Of a stretch of 37,136 nt of DNA, positions 17,317 through 24,742 are shown one piece after another; within the stretch, counting starts at the first letter, position 1, and each line of letters begins with the position of its first letter. The translations under genes were made by a program, and so were the position numbers. Below the pieces are notes generated by a model. It was not told the origin of the DNA, made no database searches, and worked only from the letters and a program-made list of their open reading frames with translations. The DNA is taken from positions 1 through 37,136 of the forward strand of contig NZ_CADIJR010000060.1 in the NCBI RefSeq assembly GCF_902859645.1. The letters are read 5' to 3'. Source of the DNA: Achromobacter insuavis (GTDB lineage: Bacteria; Pseudomonadota; Gammaproteobacteria; Burkholderiales; Burkholderiaceae_B).

Positions 17317-18465
17317 TCAGCGCTGCGCCTGATACGCCGCCAGCGCGGTGCGCAAATCATCCTTGAGCGTGTCCACGTCCTCCAGGCCGATCGACAGCCG
17401 CACGATGGGCCGGTCGGTGGCCGGAAAGGCGCGGCCGGCCTGCAGCCCCGCCGGGTAATAGGCCGCCAGGCTGTGCACCCCGCCCCAGCTGGCGCCGATG
17501 GCGAAATGGCGCAACGAATCGAAGAAACCGTTGAAGGCCGCCTCGGGCGCCGGCGCCAGCACCATCGAGAACAGGCAGCCGTTGGTGCGGAAGTCGCGCC
17601 GCCACAGGGCGTGGCCCGGGTCCGACGGCAGCGGCGGGTACAGCAGGCGCTCGACCTGCGGCTGGCTTTGCAGCCACTCGGCCACGCGCAGCGTCGCGTC
17701 GCTCTGCGCGCGCAGCCGCAGCGCCAGCGTCTCCAGGCCGCGCAGCACCAGGAAGCAATCGTCCGGGCTGACCTGCTGGCCCAGGATGCTCTGGGTCTCG
17801 CGCAGCACGGCGTAGTGGCCGGCGTCGTTCATGCTGATGCTGCCCATCAGCACGTCGGAATGGCCGCCGAAGAACTTGGTGGCGGCCTCGACGCTGAAAT
17901 CGACGCCGTGCGCCAGCGGCTGGAAGCCCAGCGGGCTGGCCCAGGTGTTGTCCATCATGGTCAGCACGCCGTGGCGCCGAGCGGCGGCGGCGATGGCGGG
18001 CACGTCGGCCATTTCCATGGTGACGGTGCCGGGCGCCTCGATGCAGATCATGCGGGTGGCCGGGCGGATCAGCGCCTCAATGCCGGCGCCGATGGACGGG
18101 TCGTACAGCTCCACGTCCACGCCCATGTGCGCCAGCCATTTCTCGCCGAAAGTCTTGAGCGCGCCATAGCAGGCCGCCGACAGCAGCAGGTGGTCGCCGC
18201 CGCGCACGAAGCCCATCACCACCGTCATCAGCGCCGCCGCCCCGGACGGCGTGATGACGCAGTGGCGGCCGCCTTCCAGCGCGGCGATGCGGTCTTCCAG
18301 CAGACGCGCGGTGGGCGTGCCGGTGACGCCGTAGCTGAAACCGTCGGGCTGGCGGTGCTTGCGGTTGACGAAGGCGTCCAGCGAGTCGAACACCACGGTG
18401 GAGGCGCGCTGCACCGAGGGCGAGAGACTGGCGAAATCTCTATTAGTCTGATTGATAGCTTTCAT
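17317..18465 (-). CDS. Cys/Met-metabolism PLP enzyme, cystathionine beta-lyase (MetC)-like
   Basis: The 382-residue protein is a full-length member of the Cys/Met PLP family: FSYGVTGTPT at about 43-52, the cofactor Asp in MMDNTWASPLGFQPL (about 172) and the Schiff-base Lys in EAATKFFGGHSD (about 197). The family includes cystathionine beta-lyase, gamma-synthase and methionine gamma-lyase. YGVTGTPT is common in proteobacterial beta-lyases, which split cystathionine to homocysteine, pyruvate and ammonia. Cytoplasmic. It lies upstream of an amino-acid importer on the same strand and is divergent from a LysR gene, which suggests a role in using imported sulfur amino acids instead of housekeeping methionine synthesis. 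Exact substrate uncertain. Confidence 0.85.
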   Translation of the reverse strand: MKAINQTNRDFASLSPSVQRASTVVFDSLDAFVNRKHRQPDGFSYGVTGTPTARLLEDRIAALEGGRHCVITPSGAAALMTVVMGFVRGGDHLLLSAACYGALKTFGEKWLAHMGVDVELYDPSIGAGIEALIRPATRMICIEAPGTVTMEMADVPAIAAAARRHGVLTMMDNTWASPLGFQPLAHGVDFSVEAATKFFGGHSDVLMGSISMNDAGHYAVLRETQSILGQQVSPDDCFLVLRGLETLALRLRAQSDATLRVAEWLQSQPQVERLLYPPLPSDPGHALWRRDFRTNGCLFSMVLAPAPEAAFNGFFDSLRHFAIGASWGGVHSLAAYYPAGLQAGRAFPATDRPIVRLSIGLEDVDTLKDDLRTALAAYQAQR

Positions 18466-18556
18466 CTAATCTATTTGCTGAGCTTAGGAGTGATCGGGAA
18501 CAGCGCCAGTGTCTGCCTTTCTCCCCATTGCCTCAACAATCGAAAAAACTTAGTCA

Positions 18557-18571
18557 ATAAGCGGGACTTAT
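18557..18571. promoter_or_regulatory. LysR-type dyad overlapping the ribosome site of the LysR gene
   Basis: ATAAG-CGGGA-CTTAT is a perfect 5-bp inverted repeat that contains T-N11-A, the classical LysR half-site spacing. It overlaps the GGGA ribosome site and ends 2 bases before the LysR ATG at 18574. It lies in the 108-base divergent gap to the MetC-like gene and may serve autoregulation. Sequence match only. Confidence 0.4.
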
Positions 18572-18573
18572 AG

Positions 18574-19488
18574 ATGGACATGCGCGAGATCCAGGTCTTC
18601 CGGGCCGTGATGCAGGCCGGCACCACCAGCAAGGCCGCCACCCTGCTGGGCATTTCGCAGCCGGCGGTGAGCCAGGCCATCCGCAAGCTGGAAACCTCGT
18701 CGGAACTGCGCCTGTTCGAGCGCGTGCGCGGCCGGCTGGTGCCGACCCAGGAGGCCGGCGCGCTGATGGAGGAAGTGGACCGCTGCTTCGCCGGTTTCGA
18801 GTTGATCGAGCACCGCATCCGCAGCCTGAAATCGTTCGGCGTCGGGCGCCTGGCGGTCGGTTCGCTGCCGGCGCTGGGCACCGGCTTCATGCCGCGCGCC
18901 ATTGCCGCCTTCGGCCTGCAGGACCGCCGCATCCAGATGTCGTTCCAGATCATGAGTTCGCGCGAGGTGCTGCAGCAGGTCACGGCCGGGCAACTCGACT
19001 TCGGCCTGATGGCCGACGAGCTGTCGGTGGCGGGCCTGGAACACTCGGAATTCCTGCGGCTGCCGGGCGTGATCGCCATGCACAGCCGCCATCCGCTGGC
19101 GGCGCGGCCACGCATCACGCTGCGCGACCTGACCGAGCACGCCTTCATCGCGCTCAACCCCGAGGACGCCAGCCGCCGGCGCCTGGAGACGGCGCTGCAC
19201 GACCAGGGCCTGGCATTGCGGCCGGTGCTGGAGACGCCCTATTCCAATTCCGTCTGCGAGTTCGCCCTGCATGGCGTCGGCATCGGCCTGGTGCATCCGG
19301 TCATGGCGCTGGACTACCTGGCGCGCGGGCTGACCATCAAGCCGCTGGAACTGGACATCGGCTTTGCCTGCCTGCTGGTGTTCCGGCCCGGCACACCGCT
19401 TTCGGAAAACGCGCGGGCGTTGCTGAAAGCGATGCGCATCGAGCTGGAACGGGATCTCAAGCGGATCCGGACGGCGCTCAGTACTTGA
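18574..19488 (+). CDS. LysR-family transcriptional regulator
   Basis: The 304-residue protein has the N-terminal winged helix-turn-helix (MREIQVFRAVMQAGTTSKAA, LLGISQPAVSQAIRKLE; residues about 3-60) and a substrate-binding domain with typical wording (GRLAVGSLPALGTGFMPRAI, DFGLMADELS). It is divergent from the MetC-like gene and the aap transporter and most likely controls them in response to an amino acid or sulfur metabolite. Its 3' end overlaps the end of the convergent copper receptor gene by 11 bases. Confidence 0.9.
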   Translation: MDMREIQVFRAVMQAGTTSKAATLLGISQPAVSQAIRKLETSSELRLFERVRGRLVPTQEAGALMEEVDRCFAGFELIEHRIRSLKSFGVGRLAVGSLPALGTGFMPRAIAAFGLQDRRIQMSFQIMSSREVLQQVTAGQLDFGLMADELSVAGLEHSEFLRLPGVIAMHSRHPLAARPRITLRDLTEHAFIALNPEDASRRRLETALHDQGLALRPVLETPYSNSVCEFALHGVGIGLVHPVMALDYLARGLTIKPLELDIGFACLLVFRPGTPLSENARALLKAMRIELERDLKRIRTALST

Positions 19489-21604
19489 AGCTCAGGCGCG
19501 CCCAGAAGGTGCGCCCGGGTTCGTTGAAGGCCGTGTTGGCGGCAAAGCCGAAGCCGGCGTCGCCCGCCAGGTTCAGGTGCTCGGCGTAGGTCTTGTTGAA
19601 CAGGTTGTCCACGCCCAGCGACAGCTTGACCTGCTTGCTGACCGCGTAGCCGCCGTTCAGCGAGAACACGCCGAAGCCGGCGCTGGGGCCGAAGTCCTTG
19701 CCGACCACGTTGCCCTGGTTCAGGGCATAGCGGCGCTGCGCCGCCACCAGCCGCCACAGCGCGCCGGCCGACCAGGTGCCGTCGTCATAGGCCGCGCTGA
19801 GCTTGGCTTCCAGCGGCGGCATCTGCGGCAAGGCGCGGCCGTCGCTGCGGTTCTGGCCCCAGGCGTAGGCCAGCGTCGCGCCCAGCTTCCAGCGCGGCGC
19901 CGCCTGGTAGGACAGCCCCAGCTCGCCGCCGGCGATGCGGGCGTCGATGTTGGCGGCCTGCGTCGAGCCGCCGTGTCCGCCGTGTCCGCCGTGCCCGCCA
20001 TGGCCGCCATGCATGCCGCCCATGCCACCCATGCCACCCATGTGGCTCTTGGCGTAGTCGAACAGGATGAAGTCGTCGACATAGCCGGCGTAGCCGGACA
20101 GCCACGCATCCAGGGTCTCGGTCTTGTACTGCGCGCCGAAATCGATCTGCGTCGTCTTCTCGGGCTTGACGCCGCGGAACGCGTTGATCGAGCCGTCGGG
20201 CCCCTGCGTCGGCGAGAACAGCTCCCAGTAGTCCGGGAAGCGTTCCGCGTGGCCCAGGCCGACGTACACCGTGGCCGGCAGGTCCGCCAGGTCCCGCTCG
20301 TAGCGCAGGAACCCGCTGGGCAGCGTCTCGTTGCGGCGTTCGCCGGCCGTGGGGTTGGGCATCGGCATCATCATCGAGCCATTGTCGCGCCGGAAGTCCT
20401 TGGCCGAGGCCCAGTCCACCCGCGCGCCGCCGATGATCCGGCTGTCCTGCGTGGCGTGCCAGGTCAGTTCGCCGAACAGGCCGGTATTGGCGAAGCTGGC
20501 ATCCTTGACCCAGCTCTGCGAGCGGTACGAGACCGTGTCCGTGCCGCTGCGCGAGCGGTGCCGGCTTTGCTGGAAATCCAGCCCGGTCACCAGGCTCAGG
20601 TCCGGCGCCAGGTTCCAGGTGCCGGCGATGCGGCCGCCCCAGGTGGCGCGGTCCACGTCCGCCGCCATCGCCATCGGCATCGAGCTGGTCATGTCCGGCT
20701 TGCGCAGCGTGTAGTTGTCCATCACGTGATCGGCGTAGTTGTAGTAGAGCTGCGCCTCCAGCTTGTCCAGCACGCCGCCCAGGTTGCGCTTCTCGAAGCG
20801 CAGGCCGAAGCTCTCGCGCTTGAACTGCGAGCCGTCCATGCCGCGCCCGGCGTAGCGCGCGTTGCCATCGCCGGTGCCGGCGGTCAGCTCGTACAGCGTG
20901 TCGGCGTCGGGCGTGAAACCCAGCGCCAGGTCGGCGTTCCACTTGTCCCAGCGCGACGGCACCTTGTTGCCGTCGCCGTCCTTGTAGTCCTGGGCGTGCG
21001 AATGGTTGGCGGTGATGCGGGTGTAGACCTTGTCGTTGCCCACGGTCAGGTCGGCGGCCTGGTCGTTGCGGCCGTTTGATCCGCCCACGAGGCTGCCGTC
21101 GAAGCGCACGCCAGGCTCGGTGAAACGCGGCGTGTCGCGGTCGAAGCGGATGGTGCCGGCGGACGCGCCCGGTCCCCACAGCACCGTCTGCGGGCCCTTG
21201 ATGACGGTCAGCTTGTCGAAGTTCTCGGGCGAGATGTACGAGCTGGGCGCGTCCATGCGCGCCGGGCAGGCGCCGGGCATCGAGGTGCCGTTGGTCAGGA
21301 TGTTCAGGCGCGAGCCGAACATGCCGCGCAGCACCGGATCGCCGTTGGTGCCGCCGTTGCGGATGGCCGAAAAGCCGGGAATGGTCTTGAGGTAGTCGGT
21401 GCCGTCGCTGGCCGGCAGCGGCTGGCGCGGGATCTTCGGGTCGGTCGTGAAGGTCAGCGGCGCGCTCGGGGCGACGCCGGTGATCACCACCGGATCGGTG
21501 GTGATGATGGCGTCGGCGCCGGTGGCCTGCGGCCAGGCGGGAAACGACGCGGCCAGGGCGGTGGCCAGGCAGGTCGCCCGCAGGATGTCCTTGTTCTTGT
21601 GCAT
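19478..21604 (-). CDS. TonB-dependent copper receptor (OprC/NosA-like)
   Basis: The 708-residue protein has a signal peptide, a plug domain (TDYLKTIPGFSAIRNGGTNG, DPVLRGMFGSRLNILTNGT, then CPARMDAPSSYISPENFDK) and a beta barrel ending in Tyr. The Cys-Pro-Ala-Arg-Met-Asp-Ala-Pro segment is diagnostic of the TonB-dependent copper receptor family; OprC of Pseudomonas aeruginosa and NosA of P. stutzeri are known members. It should import copper across the outer membrane. There is no STN domain, so it does not use FecR signalling. Residues about 521-546 form a His/Met/Gly-rich repeat. ATG 21604 begins the signal peptide directly. A DUF2946-type gene lies 88 bases upstream on the same strand. Confidence 0.92.
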   Translation of the reverse strand: MHKNKDILRATCLATALAASFPAWPQATGADAIITTDPVVITGVAPSAPLTFTTDPKIPRQPLPASDGTDYLKTIPGFSAIRNGGTNGDPVLRGMFGSRLNILTNGTSMPGACPARMDAPSSYISPENFDKLTVIKGPQTVLWGPGASAGTIRFDRDTPRFTEPGVRFDGSLVGGSNGRNDQAADLTVGNDKVYTRITANHSHAQDYKDGDGNKVPSRWDKWNADLALGFTPDADTLYELTAGTGDGNARYAGRGMDGSQFKRESFGLRFEKRNLGGVLDKLEAQLYYNYADHVMDNYTLRKPDMTSSMPMAMAADVDRATWGGRIAGTWNLAPDLSLVTGLDFQQSRHRSRSGTDTVSYRSQSWVKDASFANTGLFGELTWHATQDSRIIGGARVDWASAKDFRRDNGSMMMPMPNPTAGERRNETLPSGFLRYERDLADLPATVYVGLGHAERFPDYWELFSPTQGPDGSINAFRGVKPEKTTQIDFGAQYKTETLDAWLSGYAGYVDDFILFDYAKSHMGGMGGMGGMHGGHGGHGGHGGHGGSTQAANIDARIAGGELGLSYQAAPRWKLGATLAYAWGQNRSDGRALPQMPPLEAKLSAAYDDGTWSAGALWRLVAAQRRYALNQGNVVGKDFGPSAGFGVFSLNGGYAVSKQVKLSLGVDNLFNKTYAEHLNLAGDAGFGFAANTAFNEPGRTFWARLSFKY
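19967..20044 (-). repeat. His/Met/Gly-rich repeat segment within the copper receptor
   Basis: These 26 codons encode His-Met, then Gly-Gly-Met units, then four or five His-Gly-Gly units, read from 20044 downward. The DNA is repetitive at 9 bases per unit. Met and His side chains are typical copper ligands. The stretch lies between two barrel strands, between VDDFILFDYAKS and STQAANIDARIAGGELG, so it is predicted to be an outside loop or a turn. Confidence 0.85.
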
Positions 21605-21692
21605 GAGAGTCTCTGGATCTGAACGGGCTGGACGCGCGCGACCGCGCGGGCCGCAAGCAAGGCGCGCCAGCAACAACGGAAACGGGTGGGGT

Positions 21693-22091
21693 TCAGGCCA
21701 GGACGGGCGGCGCGCGCGACTGCCGTGGCAATCGCGCCTGCGCGCTGGAGAAGTGGATGTCGACGGTGGGCGCCGGCAGCGCCTGCCGCACCAGGGGCAG
21801 GCGCCAGGCCAGCGGCGGCGGCCCTAACAACGCGGCGGCGCCGAGCATGGCACAGCCGGCGAAGCAGCAATGCGGCAAGGCGCCGCTGTGTTGCTGCGCG
21901 TCCTGCGTGACGCCGCCCTCGGCGTCCAGCGTGATCACGCGCGGGCCGCTGGCCGTGCAGATGATGGTGGTGGCGCCCGGCGCGGCGCCGGGACCGGGCA
22001 AGGCGGCGGAGGCGATCAGCGCCTGGAACACGAACAGGAACGCCGCGGCTAACGCGGTCCATCGTCTCCCGGTATTGGCGCCCGTCTGCAT
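21693..22091 (-). CDS. small DUF2946-type protein associated with the copper receptor
   Basis: The 132-residue protein has an N-terminal hydrophobic helix (WTALAAAFLFVFQALIASAA; signal peptide or anchor) and a short mature part with Cys at about 45 and the cluster HCCFAGC at about 74-80, plus several His residues. This layout is that of DUF2946 proteins, which are commonly encoded beside TonB copper receptors. The molecular function is not established; copper binding in the periplasm is a reasonable guess from the Cys/His cluster. ATG 22091 is preferred to ATG 22097 because GAGGG lies 6 bases upstream of it. It precedes the receptor on the same strand, so they probably form an operon. Confidence 0.75.
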   Translation of the reverse strand: MQTGANTGRRWTALAAAFLFVFQALIASAALPGPGAAPGATTIICTASGPRVITLDAEGGVTQDAQQHSGALPHCCFAGCAMLGAAALLGPPPLAWRLPLVRQALPAPTVDIHFSSAQARLPRQSRAPPVLA

Positions 22092-22136
22092 TCGCATCCC
22101 CTCGAAGGCGCCGATGGTAGCACGCAGGATCCGGTC

Positions 22137-22156
22137 AAAAAGGCGCGTGGAGCCTT
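22137..22156 (-). terminator. weak hairpin with T run downstream of the peptide transporter operon
   Basis: On the minus strand AAGGC, a 7-base loop, GCCTT and then three more T residues follow one another from 22156 to 22137. It lies about 75 bases past the end of the last peptide-transporter gene. The stem is only 5 bp, so this is a tentative rho-independent terminator. Confidence 0.3.
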
Positions 22157-22194
22157 GTAGGACGCTCGGAAGCGCGCCAACGGCCGCGGCCGAT

Positions 22195-22224
22195 GCGCGG
22201 GCTTGATCCGCATCAAGCCCGCGC
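22195..22224. promoter_or_regulatory. 13-bp perfect hairpin containing an FNR/Anr-type box
   Basis: The core TTGATCCGCATCAA at 22203-22216 fits the FNR/Anr/Dnr consensus TTGAT-N4-ATCAA perfectly. The symmetry extends outward to a 13-bp perfect stem with a CCGC loop (22195-22224). It lies 6 bases after the stop of the last peptide-transporter gene and about 111 bases upstream of the DUF2946/copper receptor genes, all on the minus strand. It may be an oxygen-responsive operator, a terminator stem without a T tract, or both. No convincing -10 at the ideal distance was found by eye. Confidence 0.5.
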
Positions 22225-22230
22225 CCCGGA

Positions 22231-23052
22231 TCAGGCCGCCTGGCGCAGGCGGCGGCGCGACGGATCGGGCCGTGGCAAGGCGGCGATCAGTCTGCGCGTG
22301 TAGTCCTGCGCCGGCGCCTCGAAGATGCGGTCGCACTCGCCCTCTTCCACCAATTCGCCCGCGGCCATGATGGCCACCCGGTCGGCGAAGTGGCGCACCA
22401 CGCCCAGGTCGTGCGAGATGAACAGGTAGGTCAGCCCCTGCTCGGCCTGCAGGTCGGCCAGCAGATCCAGCACCTGCGCCTTGACCGAGACGTCGAGCGC
22501 CGACACCGCCTCGTCGGCGATGATGAAGCGCGGCTCCAGCGCCAGGGCGCGGGCGATCGCGATGCGCTGGCGCTGGCCGCCCGAGAACTGGTGCGGGAAG
22601 CGCTGCGCGTGCTCGGGCCGCAGCCCCACCCGCGCCAGCAGCGCCTGCATGCGGTCGCGGCGTTCGTCGGGCGAGTAGAGCTTGTGGATCACCATGCCGT
22701 CCATGATGGCGTCGCCGACCCGGCGGCGCGGATTGAGGCTGGAATACGGGTCCTGGAAGATCGTCTGCACCTGGCGCCGGAACGCCATCAGCCGGCCGCC
22801 CGCCAACTGGCTCACGTCGTGGCCGGCCAGCTCGATGCGGCCCGAGGTCGGCCGCAGCAGGCCGGCGATGCAGCGGCCCAGCGTGCTTTTGCCGGAGCCC
22901 GATTCGCCCACCAGCGCCAGCGTGGTGCCCGTTGCCACCGCCAGGCTGACGCCCTTGACCGCCCGCACCAGCCGCGTCGGCTGGCCCAGCAGGCCGCGGG
23001 CGGCGACATAGTCCTTGGTGACGCCTTCGGCGCGCAGAATGAATTCGCTCAT
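22231..23052 (-). CDS. peptide ABC transporter ATP-binding protein (DppF/OppF-like)
   Basis: The 273-residue ATPase has Walker A GESGSGKST at 49-57, the Q-loop in TIFQDPYSSLNPR, signature FSGGQRQR, Walker B FIIADEAVSALDVSVKAQ and switch His in FISHDLGVV. YSSLNPR and SALDVS are characteristic of the second ATPase of dipeptide/oligopeptide importers. The usual Pro of DEPVSALD is Ala here, which is outside the catalytic Asp-Glu. Its ATG overlaps the stop of the first ATPase by ATGA. It is the last gene of the five-gene transporter. Confidence 0.9.
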   Translation of the reverse strand: MSEFILRAEGVTKDYVAARGLLGQPTRLVRAVKGVSLAVATGTTLALVGESGSGKSTLGRCIAGLLRPTSGRIELAGHDVSQLAGGRLMAFRRQVQTIFQDPYSSLNPRRRVGDAIMDGMVIHKLYSPDERRDRMQALLARVGLRPEHAQRFPHQFSGGQRQRIAIARALALEPRFIIADEAVSALDVSVKAQVLDLLADLQAEQGLTYLFISHDLGVVRHFADRVAIMAAGELVEEGECDRIFEAPAQDYTRRLIAALPRPDPSRRRLRQAA

Positions 23053-23915
23053 GACGGGGTTCCTTGTGCGGCGGCCCGCGGACGCGGGGCCAGGCGGCGG
23101 CCGCGGTCGCGCGGCGCGTCGACGTCCGGCACGGCGGCCAGCAGCGCCTGGGTGTAAGGATGCGCGGGCCGGCCGAAGATCTGGCCCACGTCGCCCTCCT
23201 CCACCACTTCGCCCGCGCGCATCACCACCACGCGGTCGGCGATCTCGGCCACCACGCCCAGGTCGTGCGTGATGAACAGCACGGCGGCGCCGGTCTCGGC
23301 CTGGATCGAGAACAGCAGCTCCAGCACCTGCGCCTGCACGGTCACGTCCAGCGCGGTGGTCGGCTCGTCGGCGATGATCAGCCGGGGCGACAAGGCGCAG
23401 GCGATGGCGATCATGACCCGCTGCCGCATGCCCCCGGACAGCTCGTGCGGATAGGCCTTGGCGCGCTGCGCCGGCTCGCGGATGCCGACCCGCTCCAGCA
23501 GCGCCACCGCCCGCTCCCAGGCGGCCTGGCGGCCGATATCGCCATGGATGCGCATGACTTCGGCGATCTGGCTGCCGACGTTGCGGCCGGGGTTGAGCGC
23601 GGTCATCGGCTCCTGGAACACCATGGCGATATCCTTGCCGCGCAGCGCGTCGCGTTCGCGCTCGGAGGCGCGCAGCAGGTCGCGGCCCGCGAAACGCAGC
23701 TCGTCGGCGGCGACCCGCCCGGGCGCGTCCACCAACCCCATCAGGGAAAAGCCGGTGACCGACTTGCCCGAGCCGGATTCGCCCACCAGGCACACCACCT
23801 CGCCGCGCCGCAGGGTCAGGTCCACGCCCTTGACGGCGGCGAACGGCCCCTGGGGCGTGTCGAAATCGACGGTCAGGTTCCTGACGGAAAGCAGCACATC
23901 CGTTTCGGGGCTCAT
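23049..23915 (-). CDS. peptide ABC transporter ATP-binding protein (DppD/OppD-like)
   Basis: The 288-residue ATPase has Walker A GESGSGKS at 45-52, MVFQEPMTALNPGRNVG, signature LSGGMRQRVMIAIA, Walker B LIIADEPTTALDVTVQAQ and ITHDLGVVAEIADRVVVM, the exact style of DppD/OppD proteins. The C-terminal PAHPYTQALLAAVPDVD is the usual family tail, which in relatives can hold an iron-sulfur motif; no Cys cluster is visible here. ATG 23915 overlaps the permease stop by ATGA, and its stop overlaps the next ATPase start in the same way. Confidence 0.9.
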   Translation of the reverse strand: MSPETDVLLSVRNLTVDFDTPQGPFAAVKGVDLTLRRGEVVCLVGESGSGKSVTGFSLMGLVDAPGRVAADELRFAGRDLLRASERERDALRGKDIAMVFQEPMTALNPGRNVGSQIAEVMRIHGDIGRQAAWERAVALLERVGIREPAQRAKAYPHELSGGMRQRVMIAIACALSPRLIIADEPTTALDVTVQAQVLELLFSIQAETGAAVLFITHDLGVVAEIADRVVVMRAGEVVEEGDVGQIFGRPAHPYTQALLAAVPDVDAPRDRGRRLAPRPRAAAQGTPS

Positions 23916-24742
23916 CGTTGCAACTCCGGATTGAGCGCGTCCTGCAGCCAGTCGCCCAGCACGTTGACGGCCAGCACCGTGAAGAACAGCGCCAGCGCCG
24001 GCACCAGCACCGGCCACGGATTGGTGAACAGGTAATCCTTGAGCGAGCCGACCATCTGCCCCCACGACGGCACCGGCGGACGCACGCCCAGGCCGAGAAA
24101 GCTCAGGCCGGCCTCCAGCAGCATCGCGAAGGAAAAGGTGAACGAGGCCTGCACCGCGATGATGGAGCGCATGTTGGGCAGCACCTCATGCCAGATGATC
24201 CAGCCGGTGCCCGCGCCCAGCGAACTGGCGGCCAGCACGTGCTCGCGCGCCCGGATGCCGCGCGCCACGCCCCAGGCGACCCGGGCGAACTGCGGCGCGT
24301 ACAGCACGCCGATGGTGCCGACCAGCGTCGGCAGGTTGCCGCCGATGAAGGCCAGCACCACCAGCGCCACGAAGATCTCCGGCAGCGACACGAACACGTC
24401 CACCACGCGGATGGCGGCCGCTTCGGCGCGGCGGCCCAGGAAGGCCACGCCGACGCCGACCGCCACGCCCAGCACGCCGGCCAGGATCACGGCGGCCGCG
24501 GCCACCGACAGCGACACGCGGGCGCCGTACACCGCGCGGGCCAGCAGGTCGCGGCCCAGCTCGTCGGTGCCCAGCCAGTGCCGCCACGATGGCGACGACA
24601 GCAGATTGGCGGCGTCGATGCGGTAGGGATCGGCCAGCCCCAGCGCCGGCCCGAAGACGGCGGCCAGCACCACCACCGTCAGGAAGCCCAGCGCCAGCTG
24701 CACCGGCGCGCCGGCCTTGGAAGCTCGAAGGAATGCGATCAT
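23912..24742 (-). CDS. peptide ABC transporter permease (DppC-like)
   Basis: The 276-residue membrane protein has the DppC features: a first helix, the segment HWLGTDELGRDLLARAVYGA before the permease core, and the cytoplasmic EAA loop (EHVLAASSLGAGTGWIIWHE, VLPN). The C-terminal GLGVRPPVPSWGQMVG is also typical of this family. It forms the channel with the DppB-like protein. Both ends overlap neighbours by ATGA, showing a tight operon. Confidence 0.9.
   Translation of the reverse strand: MIAFLRASKAGAPVQLALGFLTVVVLAAVFGPALGLADPYRIDAANLLSSPSWRHWLGTDELGRDLLARAVYGARVSLSVAAAAVILAGVLGVAVGVGVAFLGRRAEAAAIRVVDVFVSLPEIFVALVVLAFIGGNLPTLVGTIGVLYAPQFARVAWGVARGIRAREHVLAASSLGAGTGWIIWHEVLPNMRSIIAVQASFTFSFAMLLEAGLSFLGLGVRPPVPSWGQMVGSLKDYLFTNPWPVLVPALALFFTVLAVNVLGDWLQDALNPELQR

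Noticed and set aside
19967-20044. Repeat region as a CRISPR or mobile-element remnant
   Set aside because: The 9-base units are in frame inside a full-length receptor and code for a coherent Gly/His/Met stretch.
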